Notes: generated from the sequence alone by a model not told the origin. 64,000 bases of DNA from DATFXM01 sp035315885 (GCA_035315885.1 DATFXM010000068.1:1-64000), one strand, 5' to 3'; counted from the first letter of the stretch, positions 1 through 10,459 are shown. A program made the numbers and translations.

Positions 1-540
1 GGGTTGGGAACCCTTTTGGGCTTACCCAGGGTAGCCGCGGACGGCAACCCAGGGCTGGACGACGCAACCCCTTCGGGGTTGGGACCCTTTTGGGCTTACC
101 CAGGGTAGCCGCGGACGGCAACCCTGGGCTGGACGACCCAACCCCTTCGGGGTTGGGACCCTTTGGCGGGCTTACCCAGGGTAGCCGCGGACGGCAACCC
201 TGGGCTGGACGACGCAACCCCTTCGGGGTTGTTTGTGTTTGAACCGGTCACCCAGGGTAGCCGCGGACGGCAACCCTAGGGCTGGACGACGCAACCCTTT
301 CGGGGTTGGGACCCTTTTGCGGGCTTGACCCAGGGTAGCCGCGGACGGCAACCCTAGGGCTGGACGACGCAACCCCTTCGGGGTTGGGACCCTTTTTCGC
401 TTACCCAAGGTAGCCGCGGACGGCAACCCCTGCGCTGGACGACGCAACCCCTTCGGGGTTGTTTGTGTTTGAACCGGTCACCCAGGGTAGCCGCGGACGG
501 CAACCCTGGGCTGGACGACGCAACCCCTTCGGGGTTGGGA
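1..540. repeat. array of ~75-bp double-palindrome units (higher-order repeat)
   Basis: Seven full copies of the 17-bp palindrome CAACCCCTTCGGGGTTG (one with a single change) start at 65, 139, 215, 292, 370, 445 and 521, and a partial copy sits at the window edge. Between them lies a second hairpin, CCCAGGGT / ACCCTGGG, with an inner GCCG / CGGC stem. Two linker types alternate: A contains GGACCCTTTT and B contains TTTGTGTTTGAACCGG. The order is A-A-B-A-A-B, so the array is a 230-bp higher-order repeat. All six frames stay open by chance because the unit has few stop codons, which gives misleading Pro/Ser/Ala-rich ORFs. No gene is supported here. Confidence 0.95.
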
Positions 541-566
541 AGACTCAGCACTCAGCACTTCAGCTC
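541..566. repeat. heptamer array (CTCAGCA)n
   Basis: Two perfect CTCAGCA units (544-557) followed by a degenerate one close the palindrome array on its right. The expected complementary arm would lie left of the window. The same heptamer occurs as inverted pairs near 11791, 14012, 34476 and 49774. Confidence 0.8.
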
Positions 567-664
567 ATCTCTCCTGCTTTGCCCAATTTGCCCTTGAGCG
601 TTTAGAATCCAATTGAGGCGGTCACTCAAGAGTTGCGGCACGCGAGCACGTTCAGGAGCTCAAT

Positions 665-2974
665 TTGGATCAGCTCGTCAGTTTCCTGTTCAAATACAGC
701 GCCGGGCTTCTATCAAAGGGGCAGTTTGGATTCGCAGGCAGGCCTTCCTTGTGGCTGTTTTTGCTACTAGGAATCGCCCTCGGATTCCTCCTCTTCTTCC
801 TCTACAGCGCGAAGGCAGCGCGCCTCACAACCCCTTGGCGCACCGCGTTGATCACCCTTAGATGCGCACTCATCGCGGTCATTGTTTTCTGCATCATGCG
901 TCCGGTGATCGTCATTCCATCCGTCGTGCCTCAGTCCACCTATGTACTCCTTCTGGTAGACGACTCCGCGAGCATGACCCTGCCTGCCGGTGGAAAAGGC
1001 ACCAGGCTCGACACCGCCAAAGAACTTCTTCGAACCGACGGTCAGTTCATGTCGTCGCTCGGCGAGAAGTTCAAGCTCCGTGAGCTTAAGTTCTCGACAG
1101 CAGCCGAGCGAATAGAAGGCGCTAATCAGTTGTCAGCGAACGGCGAAGGCACCGATCTGAATTCGGCGCTCGAACAGGCAGCGCGCGAGACCGCCGGACT
1201 TCCGACCTCCGGAATAATCGTGATCAGCGACGGAGGCGACAACAAGAACGAAAAATCTGCCGACGAGCACGAAGACTCCACCAAACTCGCGGCTACGCTC
1301 AGCAGTCTTCGCGCCCGCGGCATTCCGGTCTATTCCATCGGCGTGGGAGAACCCTACCTTCGTGGAGATGTAGAGATTGTGAGAGCTACCGCGCCTCGAC
1401 GAGTGCTGGTGGGCTCGCCGGTCACCGCGGAGGTTCTGATAAGATCCGGCTCGGATCAAAAGACCGTGCGGATCGATCTGGCCGAAGACAATCACGTCTT
1501 GCGAACTCAGCAGGTCGCGATTCAGCCCGACACAGTTACGCTGGCGCGAGTGATGTTCACACCGTCTTCCGCGGGCCTCCACAGGTACACCATCAGCACA
1601 CCGGCTGGAGACGACGATCCGGCGCCCGCCAACAACAGCCAGGAACTTCTGATCGACGTCTCCGACTCGAAGCCGAGGATTCTCTATTTTGAAGGTGAGC
1701 CGCGGTGGGAGTACGGCAAGCTTCGGGAATCCGTTGCGGAGGAGAAGAACTTTTCGCTGGTGTCGGTGTTGCGGTCTGCGGACGGCAAGTACTACAGGCA
1801 GGGAATCGAGAATGCAGACGAGCTTGCTACGGGTTTTCCAAAGTCGGAGGAGCAACTCTTCAAATATGACGCAGTAGTTTTGGGCAGTATCGAAGCTACG
1901 TTCTTCACCTTTGACCAGTTGAAGGCAGTCGAGCAATTTGTCTTCCGCCGAGGCGGCACGCTTCTGATGTTGGGCGGGAGCAAGTCTTTCTCGGCGGGCG
2001 GCTACGCCAACACCCCGTTGGCGGATCTCCTGCCAGTTTATTTGTCCAGCTCGACACCGGGGCCAGTCGACAGTCAGACCTTCAAGCCGGCGCCGGCTGA
2101 GCGTGGCCGCGACAACCCGGCCGCTCGATTGAAGGACGAGCCAGAGGAAAACTTGAAGGCCTGGGATCACATGCCGGCTATTAGCCTTCCAGAGGTGCTT
2201 TCGGAGCCAAAGCCCGGCGCAACCGTGATTCTCGAGGCCCGGTCGACCAAGGATAAGCGGGCCGTGCCGCTGCTGGTAGAGGAGCGCTACGGCCGCGGAC
2301 GAACCATGGCCCTGATGGCCAACGACACCTGGCGCTGGCGAATGATGCTGGAGTTCAAGGACCAGTCGTTCGAGACCTTTTGGCGAAATCTGTTTCGCTA
2401 CTCCGTCGAATCCGTACGCCACCCAGTCGAATGCACTACCGAGCGAGGATCTTATTCGAGGGGTGACAAAGTCATCATTAAAGCCGAGGCGGACGATGAG
2501 AAATACGCTCCAGTGCCGGACGCCTCGCTTGTAGCACGCGTAATGAGTCCCGCCGGAAATCCCAGCGAGCTAAAGATGAACCGAAGTGCGTCGACGGGCG
2601 TGGAAATGTTCACGGCGGAATTTGTCCCGAGCGAAGACGGCGTTTACAAAGTCGAGGTCACCGCCAGGCGGGAAGGGAAGCAGGGAGCGGAATTGGGCTC
2701 AGGACGAGCCGATTTCCTGGTTGGGGATCAGAGCAAGGAGTACCGGAACGCAGCGCAAAATGTAGAGCTGTTGAAACAGATGGCGTCCCAGACTGCAGGA
2801 GGTTATTACACCGCGGATCAGGCATCGCGCCTGTTAGAAGACATCACTCACACGGAGGGGCCCGCGTCGATTAGAGAAACCAAGGAGCTTTGGGACATGC
2901 CGTTCAATTTCCTGATGATAGTTGGTCTCGCGGCAGGCGAGTGGTTTGTTCGCAAGCGCAAGGGGCTTGCCTGA
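665..2974 (+). CDS. VWA / glutamine amidotransferase-like membrane protein
   Basis: The protein has 769 residues. I chose the TTG start because AGGAG lies six bases upstream (654-658). Two membrane helices (about 29-48 and 63-84) are followed by a von Willebrand A domain with a complete metal site: the DDSAS motif at 99-103, a Thr in a GTDLNSA segment, and a later SDGGD. A class I glutamine amidotransferase-like fold follows at about 340-470; it looks structural, as no Cys-His catalytic pair is evident. A C-terminal helix spans about 748-765. This architecture is typical of acidobacterial and planctomycete MoxR/Bat-type envelope clusters, and MoxR, DUF58 and BatA-like genes do follow downstream. 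The exact role is unknown; a metal-dependent scaffold for a MoxR chaperone is an inference. Confidence 0.88.
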   Translation: MDQLVSFLFKYSAGLLSKGQFGFAGRPSLWLFLLLGIALGFLLFFLYSAKAARLTTPWRTALITLRCALIAVIVFCIMRPVIVIPSVVPQSTYVLLLVDDSASMTLPAGGKGTRLDTAKELLRTDGQFMSSLGEKFKLRELKFSTAAERIEGANQLSANGEGTDLNSALEQAARETAGLPTSGIIVISDGGDNKNEKSADEHEDSTKLAATLSSLRARGIPVYSIGVGEPYLRGDVEIVRATAPRRVLVGSPVTAEVLIRSGSDQKTVRIDLAEDNHVLRTQQVAIQPDTVTLARVMFTPSSAGLHRYTISTPAGDDDPAPANNSQELLIDVSDSKPRILYFEGEPRWEYGKLRESVAEEKNFSLVSVLRSADGKYYRQGIENADELATGFPKSEEQLFKYDAVVLGSIEATFFTFDQLKAVEQFVFRRGGTLLMLGGSKSFSAGGYANTPLADLLPVYLSSSTPGPVDSQTFKPAPAERGRDNPAARLKDEPEENLKAWDHMPAISLPEVLSEPKPGATVILEARSTKDKRAVPLLVEERYGRGRTMALMANDTWRWRMMLEFKDQSFETFWRNLFRYSVESVRHPVECTTERGSYSRGDKVIIKAEADDEKYAPVPDASLVARVMSPAGNPSELKMNRSASTGVEMFTAEFVPSEDGVYKVEVTARREGKQGAELGSGRADFLVGDQSKEYRNAAQNVELLKQMASQTAGGYYTADQASRLLEDITHTEGPASIRETKELWDMPFNFLMIVGLAAGEWFVRKRKGLA

Positions 2975-3002
2975 CAGCGTTCAAGAAGAAGGAGCCACCT
3001 TC

Positions 3003-4184
3003 ATGGAAAATGGATCCCCGGCACGCCGCCGTGTCTCGCGGGTTCTCGGGCATAAGTCCGGTTCCCTCATAACGCAAGCGGGAATGCTGGCGGCGGTCGC
3101 GGTACTGATGCTCGTAGGGTTGACCGGCGTTTGTGCGTGCCGCGCGCGCACCGACGAGCAGAACGGGGCTCAGGCTCAATCGCAGGCGCTAACGCAACGA
3201 CCGACTTCACCGCAGTCGACGCGTCCCAAAGCTCCATCAGATCCGGACAAATTTGCGCTCATCATCTCAGGTGTAGGCGGAGAAGAGACGTACACCAAGA
3301 AGTTCACAGGTCTGGCGACAAAGCTGTACGAGACATGCGTAAACGAGCTCGGCTTTGATGCGAAGAACACGTTTTTGTTGACGGAAGGCCTCCCCGGTGA
3401 TCCTGAAAACGCCGTGCCGGCCCCGGAAGGTGGATCGGCCAGGCGTTCGACCGCTGAAGAAGTGCGAAAGGCGTTCGAAGCTATCAAGGCCGGCTCGCGT
3501 CAGGGAAACCTGGTCTTCATTATGCTGATCGGGCACGGTTCATTCGACAGTCAACAAGCGAAGTTCAATCTGATTGGGCCCGATTTGGCGGCGAAGGATT
3601 ATGCCCAGTTGCTATCCGGGCTGGCAGGCAGACGCGTGGTCTTTGTGAACTCGGCGAGCTGTTCAGGGGAATTTGTTAAACCACTTTCGGGGCCCGACCG
3701 GATAATCATCACCGCGACGCGCAGCGGCAACGAGCAAAACGCTACAGTGTTTGCCGAGCATTTTATCGCCGGGCTCGTAGGTATGACTGCCGATGCGGAC
3801 AAGAACGGCAGGCTGAGCGTATACGAGGCGTTTAATTACGCAACCACCATCACCGCCAATTGGTATAAGGACAAGAATCGACTCGCGACGGAGCATGCGC
3901 TGATTGACGACAACGGCGACGGGGTTGGTCACGAAGATGCTTCAGGGGGTGATGGGAATCTCGCGCGAGTGACGTACCTTGATTCGAAGCCTATTGGTGA
4001 AGCCGGCGGCGACGCCGAGCTGGCGCGCTTGATCGGCGAACGGCAGAAGCTGGAAGAGGCCGTCGAAAAGCTGAAAGCGCGCAAGGACCAGATGAAAGCC
4101 GAGGAGTACGAGACCGAGTTGGAGAAGCTCCTCGTCGAGCTGGCGAAGGTGAACCAGGCGATCAAGTCACACCAGAAGAAATGA
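3003..4184 (+). CDS. secreted caspase-like (clan CD) protein with EF-hand-like loop
   Basis: The protein has 393 residues from the ATG at 3003, which has AAGAAGGAG nine bases upstream; an in-frame extension to 2922 would overlap the previous gene and lacks such a site. A membrane helix (about 26-44) ends in Cys residues that could be a weak lipobox. The caspase-like/C13 fold follows: a FALIISG strand at 84-90, the catalytic His in LIGHGS (H178), and the catalytic Cys in NSASCSG (C220). After the catalytic part, DADKNGRLSVYE matches a calcium-binding EF-hand loop, followed by DDNGDG. The last 60 residues are a charged coiled coil. It lies 28 bp after the VWA gene and reads as the same operon. 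Protease activity is probable from the catalytic dyad; the substrate is unknown. Confidence 0.85.
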   Translation: MENGSPARRRVSRVLGHKSGSLITQAGMLAAVAVLMLVGLTGVCACRARTDEQNGAQAQSQALTQRPTSPQSTRPKAPSDPDKFALIISGVGGEETYTKKFTGLATKLYETCVNELGFDAKNTFLLTEGLPGDPENAVPAPEGGSARRSTAEEVRKAFEAIKAGSRQGNLVFIMLIGHGSFDSQQAKFNLIGPDLAAKDYAQLLSGLAGRRVVFVNSASCSGEFVKPLSGPDRIIITATRSGNEQNATVFAEHFIAGLVGMTADADKNGRLSVYEAFNYATTITANWYKDKNRLATEHALIDDNGDGVGHEDASGGDGNLARVTYLDSKPIGEAGGDAELARLIGERQKLEEAVEKLKARKDQMKAEEYETELEKLLVELAKVNQAIKSHQKK

Positions 4185-4197
4185 TGTTCCGGAGTTA

Positions 4198-4234
4198 GCC
4201 GAGAACCGCCGGGCGGCGTCGCTCGGCGTTTCTC
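4198..4234 (+). terminator. possible hairpin terminator after the caspase-like gene
   Basis: GCCGAG (4198-4203) can pair with CTCGGC (4222-4227) around an inner CGCC/GGCG stem, followed by GTTTCTC. It may only attenuate, since the next gene starts at 4253 on the same strand. Confidence 0.4.
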
Positions 4235-4252
4235 AATGTACGGTCAAGTAGT

Positions 4253-6868
4253 ATGAAACGAGTCTGGTTGTTAGCTTTCATTTGTTTGCTGGGTTGTTCA
4301 GTGAACTCCGGTGCGGCGGCGCAGGATACCCTTGCGGGCGCTCAGGCGAAGCTCAAGAGCGGCTCCTATAAAGAGGCGATCGCCGCTTTCAAGGCGCTCG
4401 TTGCAGCGAACCCGGAAAACGTGGAGGCGCTCGCAGGACTCATTCAAGCCGAAACCGAGACAGGTGAGTACGCGCAGGCTGAGCAACGCGCACGGGAGTT
4501 CCTGAACGGTCATCCCAACGCCGAAGGCATTCAGTGCGCGCTTGCAGAAATCGAGTTGCAGACCGGGCGCTACAAAGAAGCGGCGTCCGACGCAGAGCGC
4601 GCGGCTAAGTCCGCCCGCTCGCAGGGTGGCGTGCGCCCGCTGGTTATGAGGATGCGTGCTCTTGCGGCGATCGGGCAGGAAGAGCAGGCTCGCGATACAG
4701 CCGCTGGAGTCCTGCGCCTTTACACCGAGAGCACCCCGCGATCCGCCGATGCGATCACGATGGTGGCTTATGCAGCGGCTTATCTCGAGAAGTTCAAAGA
4801 TGCAAATGAACTGTTCATCGATGCGCGCGAGGCCGATCCAACTTACATCGAGGCATACATCGGACAGGGCCAGCTTCTGAATCAGAAATACAGCTACGGT
4901 GACGCCGCCAGTCTGTTTCAGGATGCTCTTAAGATCAACGGCAACTCGGCGAGTGCTCTGCTTGGTCTGGCTTCAAGCCGTCGGGTTGTGTCCAGCTCCG
5001 AGGTGGCACCGGCGGTCGACCGAGCCCTGCAGATAAATCCGAACAGCACTGAAGCGCTCGTCATACGGGCCTGGATAGACCTGGAAGACGATCGTCCCGA
5101 GCAGTCAAGCAAATCGGTCGATAAGGCGTTGTCGATCAACCCCAACTGCGTCGACGCAATGGCCATTCGGGCCGCCTCCTTTTTTTTGTCCGACAAGCGG
5201 GCTGAATTTGATGCGGAAGTGCGGCGCGCGCTTGTGATCAATCCGAAGGCGGGCGGGTTTTACGACACGCTGGCACAGTTTGCGGTGATCAAGCGGCGAT
5301 ACGAAGACGCGGTCCAGTTTGGTCAGAAGGCGGTTGAGCTTTCGCCCAATCTCTGGAGCGCAAGAACGCAGCTAGGCATTCAGCTTCTTCGAGTAGGCCG
5401 TGTAGCCGAAGGCCGAGCCGAGCTGGAACGCGCCTTCAAGGGAGACCCATACAATATTTGGGCCAAGAACGCGCTGGACCTGCTTGACTCGATGCACGAC
5501 TTCAACGACACCGTGAGCGGTCCGTTCATCATTCGCGCGTCGCAGAAGGAGAGCCCGGTGCTTGCATCGTACGCGTCAGAGCTTCTCAACGAAGCATTCA
5601 AGACGCTGAGCGCAAAGTACCACTTCACTCCTCGCTCTCCGATTTCCGCTGAGATTTTTGCAAATCACGAAGACTTTGCGGTGCGGTCGCTGGGACTGCC
5701 TGGACTGGGTGCGCTTGGGGTTTGTTTTGGACAAGTGATTGCGATGGACAGCCCGGCCGCGCGGAATCCTGGTGAGTTCAACTGGGGCAGCACTTTGTGG
5801 CACGAGTTCACTCACGTCATAACGCTTCAGATGACCAACAACCGGATACCTCGATGGTTTTCCGAAGGCCTCTCGGTCTACGAAGAGCGGCGGGCGCGCA
5901 GCGGGTGGGGCGATAACTGGTCGCTTCAGAATCTGAAGGCAGTCAAAGACGGGCGCTTCGTGAAGATCGCCGAGCTTGATTCGGCTTTCCTGAGGCCAAA
6001 GGCTCCGGATGGAGTGCCTCTCGCCTATTTTCAGGCGTCGCAGGTCTGCGAGTTCATTGAGGCAAAATATGGGTTTGATGCGATTCTGAGGATGCTGGCG
6101 GTGTACAAGCAGGGTGCAGGCGATCGCGACGCGTTGCAGCAGGCGCTGCAACTAGCTCCCGAAGCGTTCGATCGCGCGTTTGACGACTACATCCGGGGGA
6201 AGACGTCAGGGTGGATTGGGGCGCTTGGAGGCGGTCCGCCGGCCATTGCACAGCCGGCTTCTAAGGAAGTGCTGGCCGCCGCCGTTGCCGCAAAGCCGGA
6301 CGACTACTTCGCGCACGTTCGGCTCGGCTCGATCTACAAAACAGAAGGCGATACCGCTCAGGCGGTCGAGCATCTGAAAAAAGCCATCGACCTGTTTCCG
6401 TACTTCGCAGGCGACGGAAGTCCATACTTGCTTCTTGCGGATATATACACCGCACGAGGTGAGAAAGGGGAGGCACTGGCGGTACTAGAAGCGCTGGTTG
6501 CTCACAACGAGACGAGCGCCGACGCGTTGGCGAAGATTGCGCGGCTAAAACTGGAGCTCGGGGACAAGAAAGGCGCTGCTGAGACTCTTCGCAAGAGCTT
6601 TTATGTACAGCCGTTTGATGCCGCCTTGCACAAGCTTGCGGGCGGTGTTTATCTTGAACTGGGCAGTGCTCCGGACGCAATTCGAGAGTTTAAGACTGTA
6701 GTTGCGCTTGCGCCGCCGGATGCGGCTGAGGCGCACTACGATTTGGCGCGAGCGCTTGAAGCCGGAGGGAATCGGGCTGAGGCAAAGCGTGAGGTTCTAC
6801 GGGCACTGGAGATCGCTCCGGGGTTCGACAAGGCGCAGGAGCTACTGCTCAAGCTGAGGGCGAACTGA
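4253..6868 (+). CDS. TPR protein with gluzincin metallopeptidase (peptidase MA-like) domain
   Basis: The protein has 871 residues with an N-terminal export signal, and a possible lipobox at LLGC. Many tetratricopeptide repeats fill about 25-430 and again about 670-865. Between them is a peptidase MA-like domain with the zinc site HEFTH (H517, E518, H521) and the third ligand Glu in WFSEG (E538), so the gluzincin residues are intact. It probably acts outside the cytoplasm as a TPR-scaffolded protease. It starts 68 bp after the caspase-like gene and is followed by the DUF4159 gene after one base, so it belongs to the envelope cluster. The substrate is not predictable. Confidence 0.88.
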   Translation: MKRVWLLAFICLLGCSVNSGAAAQDTLAGAQAKLKSGSYKEAIAAFKALVAANPENVEALAGLIQAETETGEYAQAEQRAREFLNGHPNAEGIQCALAEIELQTGRYKEAASDAERAAKSARSQGGVRPLVMRMRALAAIGQEEQARDTAAGVLRLYTESTPRSADAITMVAYAAAYLEKFKDANELFIDAREADPTYIEAYIGQGQLLNQKYSYGDAASLFQDALKINGNSASALLGLASSRRVVSSSEVAPAVDRALQINPNSTEALVIRAWIDLEDDRPEQSSKSVDKALSINPNCVDAMAIRAASFFLSDKRAEFDAEVRRALVINPKAGGFYDTLAQFAVIKRRYEDAVQFGQKAVELSPNLWSARTQLGIQLLRVGRVAEGRAELERAFKGDPYNIWAKNALDLLDSMHDFNDTVSGPFIIRASQKESPVLASYASELLNEAFKTLSAKYHFTPRSPISAEIFANHEDFAVRSLGLPGLGALGVCFGQVIAMDSPAARNPGEFNWGSTLWHEFTHVITLQMTNNRIPRWFSEGLSVYEERRARSGWGDNWSLQNLKAVKDGRFVKIAELDSAFLRPKAPDGVPLAYFQASQVCEFIEAKYGFDAILRMLAVYKQGAGDRDALQQALQLAPEAFDRAFDDYIRGKTSGWIGALGGGPPAIAQPASKEVLAAAVAAKPDDYFAHVRLGSIYKTEGDTAQAVEHLKKAIDLFPYFAGDGSPYLLLADIYTARGEKGEALAVLEALVAHNETSADALAKIARLKLELGDKKGAAETLRKSFYVQPFDAALHKLAGGVYLELGSAPDAIREFKTVVALAPPDAAEAHYDLARALEAGGNRAEAKREVLRALEIAPGFDKAQELLLKLRAN

Positions 6869-6869
6869 T

Positions 6870-7649
6870 ATGAGAAGAGCGTTGGCCATCCTCGGCGTGT
6901 GTTTGATCGCGTGTTCCGGAATCGTGTTCTCTACCAAGGCCCAAACCGGGCAGCGGTTCAAGTATGAAGACGAGAGGCTCGGCGAAAAGAAGGACGAGTC
7001 GGACCGCTTCAAGTTTACAAGGGTGAAGCTGGGACCGCTTTATCCCGGCGAATGCCTTGGAGACAGCCCTTGCGTGCCGTGGTCGCACGACTATCCGGAG
7101 GCGGGGTTGCATTTTTCGAAAATCCTCAGCGAGTTGTCGAAACTCAACGTGGTGCTCGACGAGAACGAGTACATCTTCAGCTTTGCCGATCCCAATTTTT
7201 TCAAGTATCCCTTCGCGTATATGTGCGAAGTCGGCTACATGCAATTGACTGATGATGAGATCAAGGGATTGAGAGAGTATTTGCTGCGCGGCGGATTCCT
7301 TTTGGTGGACGACTTCAGGACTGCCCGGCAGATGCAGAACTTTCAATATTATTTGAGGCAGGCGCTTCCCGAATACGAGCTGAAGCCGCTGGATATTACA
7401 CACCCAATCTTCAATTGCTTCTTTTCGATCAAGACGCTCGATGTCAGGCCGCCTTACGATCGGGGCAAGCCGGAGTTCCTCGGAATGGAAGACAAGCACG
7501 GCCGTCTGATGATGATTGTGAACTACAACAACGATATCAGCGATTTCTGGCAGTGGTCGGGAGATCCGTTTCAACCGCTCCCGGCAGAGGATACGCAAGG
7601 CGCATATAAGTTCGGAGTGAATTACGCATTCTATTCGTTGACGCACTGA
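6870..7649 (+). CDS. exported DUF4159-domain protein
   Basis: The protein has 259 residues with a signal peptide ending near residue 24 (FSTKAQ). The remainder matches the DUF4159 pattern: an early FKFTRVK segment, a FLLVDDF segment in the middle (about 144-150), and a C-terminal region with paired aromatic residues. DUF4159 has a glutamine amidotransferase-like fold and is regularly found with MoxR, DUF58 and VWA genes, as here. The start codon lies one base after the stop of the TPR peptidase gene, which implies coupling. No catalytic function is established for the family. Confidence 0.88.
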   Translation: MRRALAILGVCLIACSGIVFSTKAQTGQRFKYEDERLGEKKDESDRFKFTRVKLGPLYPGECLGDSPCVPWSHDYPEAGLHFSKILSELSKLNVVLDENEYIFSFADPNFFKYPFAYMCEVGYMQLTDDEIKGLREYLLRGGFLLVDDFRTARQMQNFQYYLRQALPEYELKPLDITHPIFNCFFSIKTLDVRPPYDRGKPEFLGMEDKHGRLMMIVNYNNDISDFWQWSGDPFQPLPAEDTQGAYKFGVNYAFYSLTH

Positions 7650-7742
7650 AGCCCCATAGGAGACGTTCGTCTTCACCAGGACGACCCAAAAAGAAAAAGT
7701 TCAAGTCAGAGCAGTTTCAAGATGAGAGGAGGAAGCTTTGCC

Positions 7743-9185
7743 ATGGACTCTGAGAAAAAGGATAACTCTGGAAACATGGGCGACTCTGGAAACACCTCCC
7801 GCCGCGACTTTATCAGGCTGGCCGCGGCGACCGGTTTGACGATTGGCGCGTCGCGCAAAAGCAGCGGCGAGTCGAGGACCTATCTTACTCCGCGAGACTA
7901 CGAATCCCAGCCAAAGCGGATTTCCCCCAGCGACAAGATCAGGCTTGCGACGATCGGCATCGGAGGTCAAGGCAGTTCGGATACCGGTGTTGCCCTGCGC
8001 GTGCCGGGGGTCGAGCTGGTTGCGGTAGCCGACGTGTACGACGGAAGGCTTGCGCGGGCGAAGGAAGTCTGGGGCGACAAGGTGTTCACCACGCGAGACT
8101 ATCGCGAGGTGCTTGCTCGTCCGGATGTGGATGCGGTGATTGTGGCGACACCCGATCATTGGCATGCGCAGATCGCCAGCGACGCGATCAAGGCCGGCAA
8201 AGACGTCTATTGCGAAAAGCCGATGGTCCAGTTGATTGGAGACGGGGCTGGAGTCATCGATGTGTGGAAGAAGAGCGATCGGATTTTTCAGGTGGGCAGC
8301 CAGCGGGTCAGTTCGATCGTCTACCAGAAGGCAAAAGAGCTGCTGGCTTCCGGTGTTATCGGGGAGCTGAACCTGATCGAAGCATGGTTCAATCGAAGGT
8401 CGCCAATTTCGGCCTGGCAGTATTCGATTCCGCCGGACGCGTCGCCCCAAACGGTGGATTGGGATCGATTCCTGGGCCGTGCGCCGAAGAAACCCTTTGA
8501 GCCGATTCGTCTCTTCAGGTGGCGCAACTACCGAGACTATGGGACAGGAATCGGTGGAGACCTTTTCGTGCATCTGTTCTCGGGGATTCACTATGTTGTC
8601 GGTACAAACGGCCCGAGTCGAGTGATGGCGACCGGCGGCTTGAGATACTGGAACGACGGAAGGGACGTACCGGACGTTCTGCTTGGGTTGTACGACTATC
8701 CGAAGAGCAATAAGTATCCCGCATTCAACATTGCGTTGAGAGTAAACTTCGCGGACGGCTCGGTCGAACCGACTTCGTTCGAGAGCTCCGGATTCAGGTT
8801 TGTTGGAAGCGATGCGGTTATCACAATAGGCAACGGGGTGACGGTTTCGCGAAAGCAGCGGCCGAAAGAACCGGGCTATACGATAAACACTTTTCCGAAG
8901 GCCCTGCAGGATCAATTCCTGAAGGAGTATCGAGAAAAGTATCCGGAGGATCGAAAGCAGACGGTTCTTTCAGGAGAAGAGAGCTATTTGCCGCCGCCTG
9001 GCTACAGCGACTCTTTTGACCACTTCACGAACTTTTTCAATGCGGTTCGCTCGAGGACGCCGATCACTGAGGATCCGGTGTTTGGATTCCGAGCGGCAGG
9101 TCCGGCGCTCCTGACCAATCAGAGTTATTTTGAGAACCGCGCGTACGGTTGGAACCCCGATACGATGCGTATAACGGGAGAATGA
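7743..9185 (+). CDS. Tat-exported Gfo/Idh/MocA-family oxidoreductase
   Basis: The protein has 480 residues from the ATG at 7743, chosen because AGGAGGA (7727-7733) sits nine bases upstream; another ATG at 7722 lies before that site. A twin-arginine signal (SRRDFIRLAAATG, RR at residues 20-21) marks it for export in folded form. A Rossmann segment (IGIGGQG) is followed by the family signature around ATPDHWH and a YCEKPM motif whose Lys is the usual catalytic residue. Such enzymes oxidise or reduce sugars with NAD(P); the substrate here cannot be read. It lies 93 bp after the DUF4159 gene and may be a passenger in the cluster. Confidence 0.9.
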   Translation: MDSEKKDNSGNMGDSGNTSRRDFIRLAAATGLTIGASRKSSGESRTYLTPRDYESQPKRISPSDKIRLATIGIGGQGSSDTGVALRVPGVELVAVADVYDGRLARAKEVWGDKVFTTRDYREVLARPDVDAVIVATPDHWHAQIASDAIKAGKDVYCEKPMVQLIGDGAGVIDVWKKSDRIFQVGSQRVSSIVYQKAKELLASGVIGELNLIEAWFNRRSPISAWQYSIPPDASPQTVDWDRFLGRAPKKPFEPIRLFRWRNYRDYGTGIGGDLFVHLFSGIHYVVGTNGPSRVMATGGLRYWNDGRDVPDVLLGLYDYPKSNKYPAFNIALRVNFADGSVEPTSFESSGFRFVGSDAVITIGNGVTVSRKQRPKEPGYTINTFPKALQDQFLKEYREKYPEDRKQTVLSGEESYLPPPGYSDSFDHFTNFFNAVRSRTPITEDPVFGFRAAGPALLTNQSYFENRAYGWNPDTMRITGE

Positions 9186-9190
9186 TGTGT

Positions 9191-9430
9191 AGGTTTCGGG
9201 TTTCTGGTTCAGGGTTTGTCCGAAGAGGAGGTGAACACCGCCCGATTTCTACAAGTCCGAGACGATGAATGTTGAGCTCAAGCCAGCGGCAGTGGAAGAA
9301 AACACGAAGATAGGAGTGACTCGGGTCAACAAAGAGGTTCGAGGAAAAGGTCCGGTGATCGGCGGTTCCAATGCGGCATAGTGCAACGGGATGGATCAAA
9401 CTCGAAACCCTAAACCCTGAACCCTAAACC
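9191..9430. repeat. inverted heptamer-array pair (GGGTTTC / CCCTAAA type)
   Basis: The left arm (9191-9219) reads as seven-base units of the GGTTTCG / GGGTTTC / TGGTTCA kind. The right arm (9404-9430) carries the complementary CCCTAAA / CCCTGAA units. GGTTCAGGGTTT at 9206-9217 is an exact reverse complement of 9412-9423. The right arm ends six bases before the moxR start codon, so it occupies the ribosome-binding region. Confidence 0.75.
9265..9381 (+). pseudogene. 38-codon ORF inside the inverted pair, possible gene remnant
   Basis: An open frame runs from about 9235 to the TAG at 9379-9381. It has an ATG at 9265 and encodes a plausible soluble peptide (NVELKPAAVEENTKIG...). No ribosome-binding site is visible and it matches no family I know. 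It could be the tail of a lost gene or chance. Confidence 0.25.
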
Positions 9431-9436
9431 GACATC

Positions 9437-10459
<1,023 letters not shown>

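Noticed and set aside
1..540. Regular repeat array that could be taken for CRISPR
   Set aside because: The whole unit is repeated, including the linkers; there are no unique spacers of equal length and no cas genes.
172..551. Two overlapping minus-strand ORFs rich in Pro, Ser, Leu and Ala, and similar ones at 10474-10846
   Set aside because: They are translations of the palindromic repeat unit, repeat with its period and have no start signal.
1133..2422. 429-residue minus-strand ORF opposite the VWA gene
   Set aside because: The plus-strand gene has clear domains; the minus frame shows no motif and is an open shadow frame of GC-rich coding DNA. The same holds for 7701-8915 and 48032-49627.
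9404..9430. AACCCTAAACCCT units resembling plant telomere repeats (also 39392-39435)
   Set aside because: They are short, internal, interrupted and mirrored by a complementary array; they belong with the heptamer pairs.
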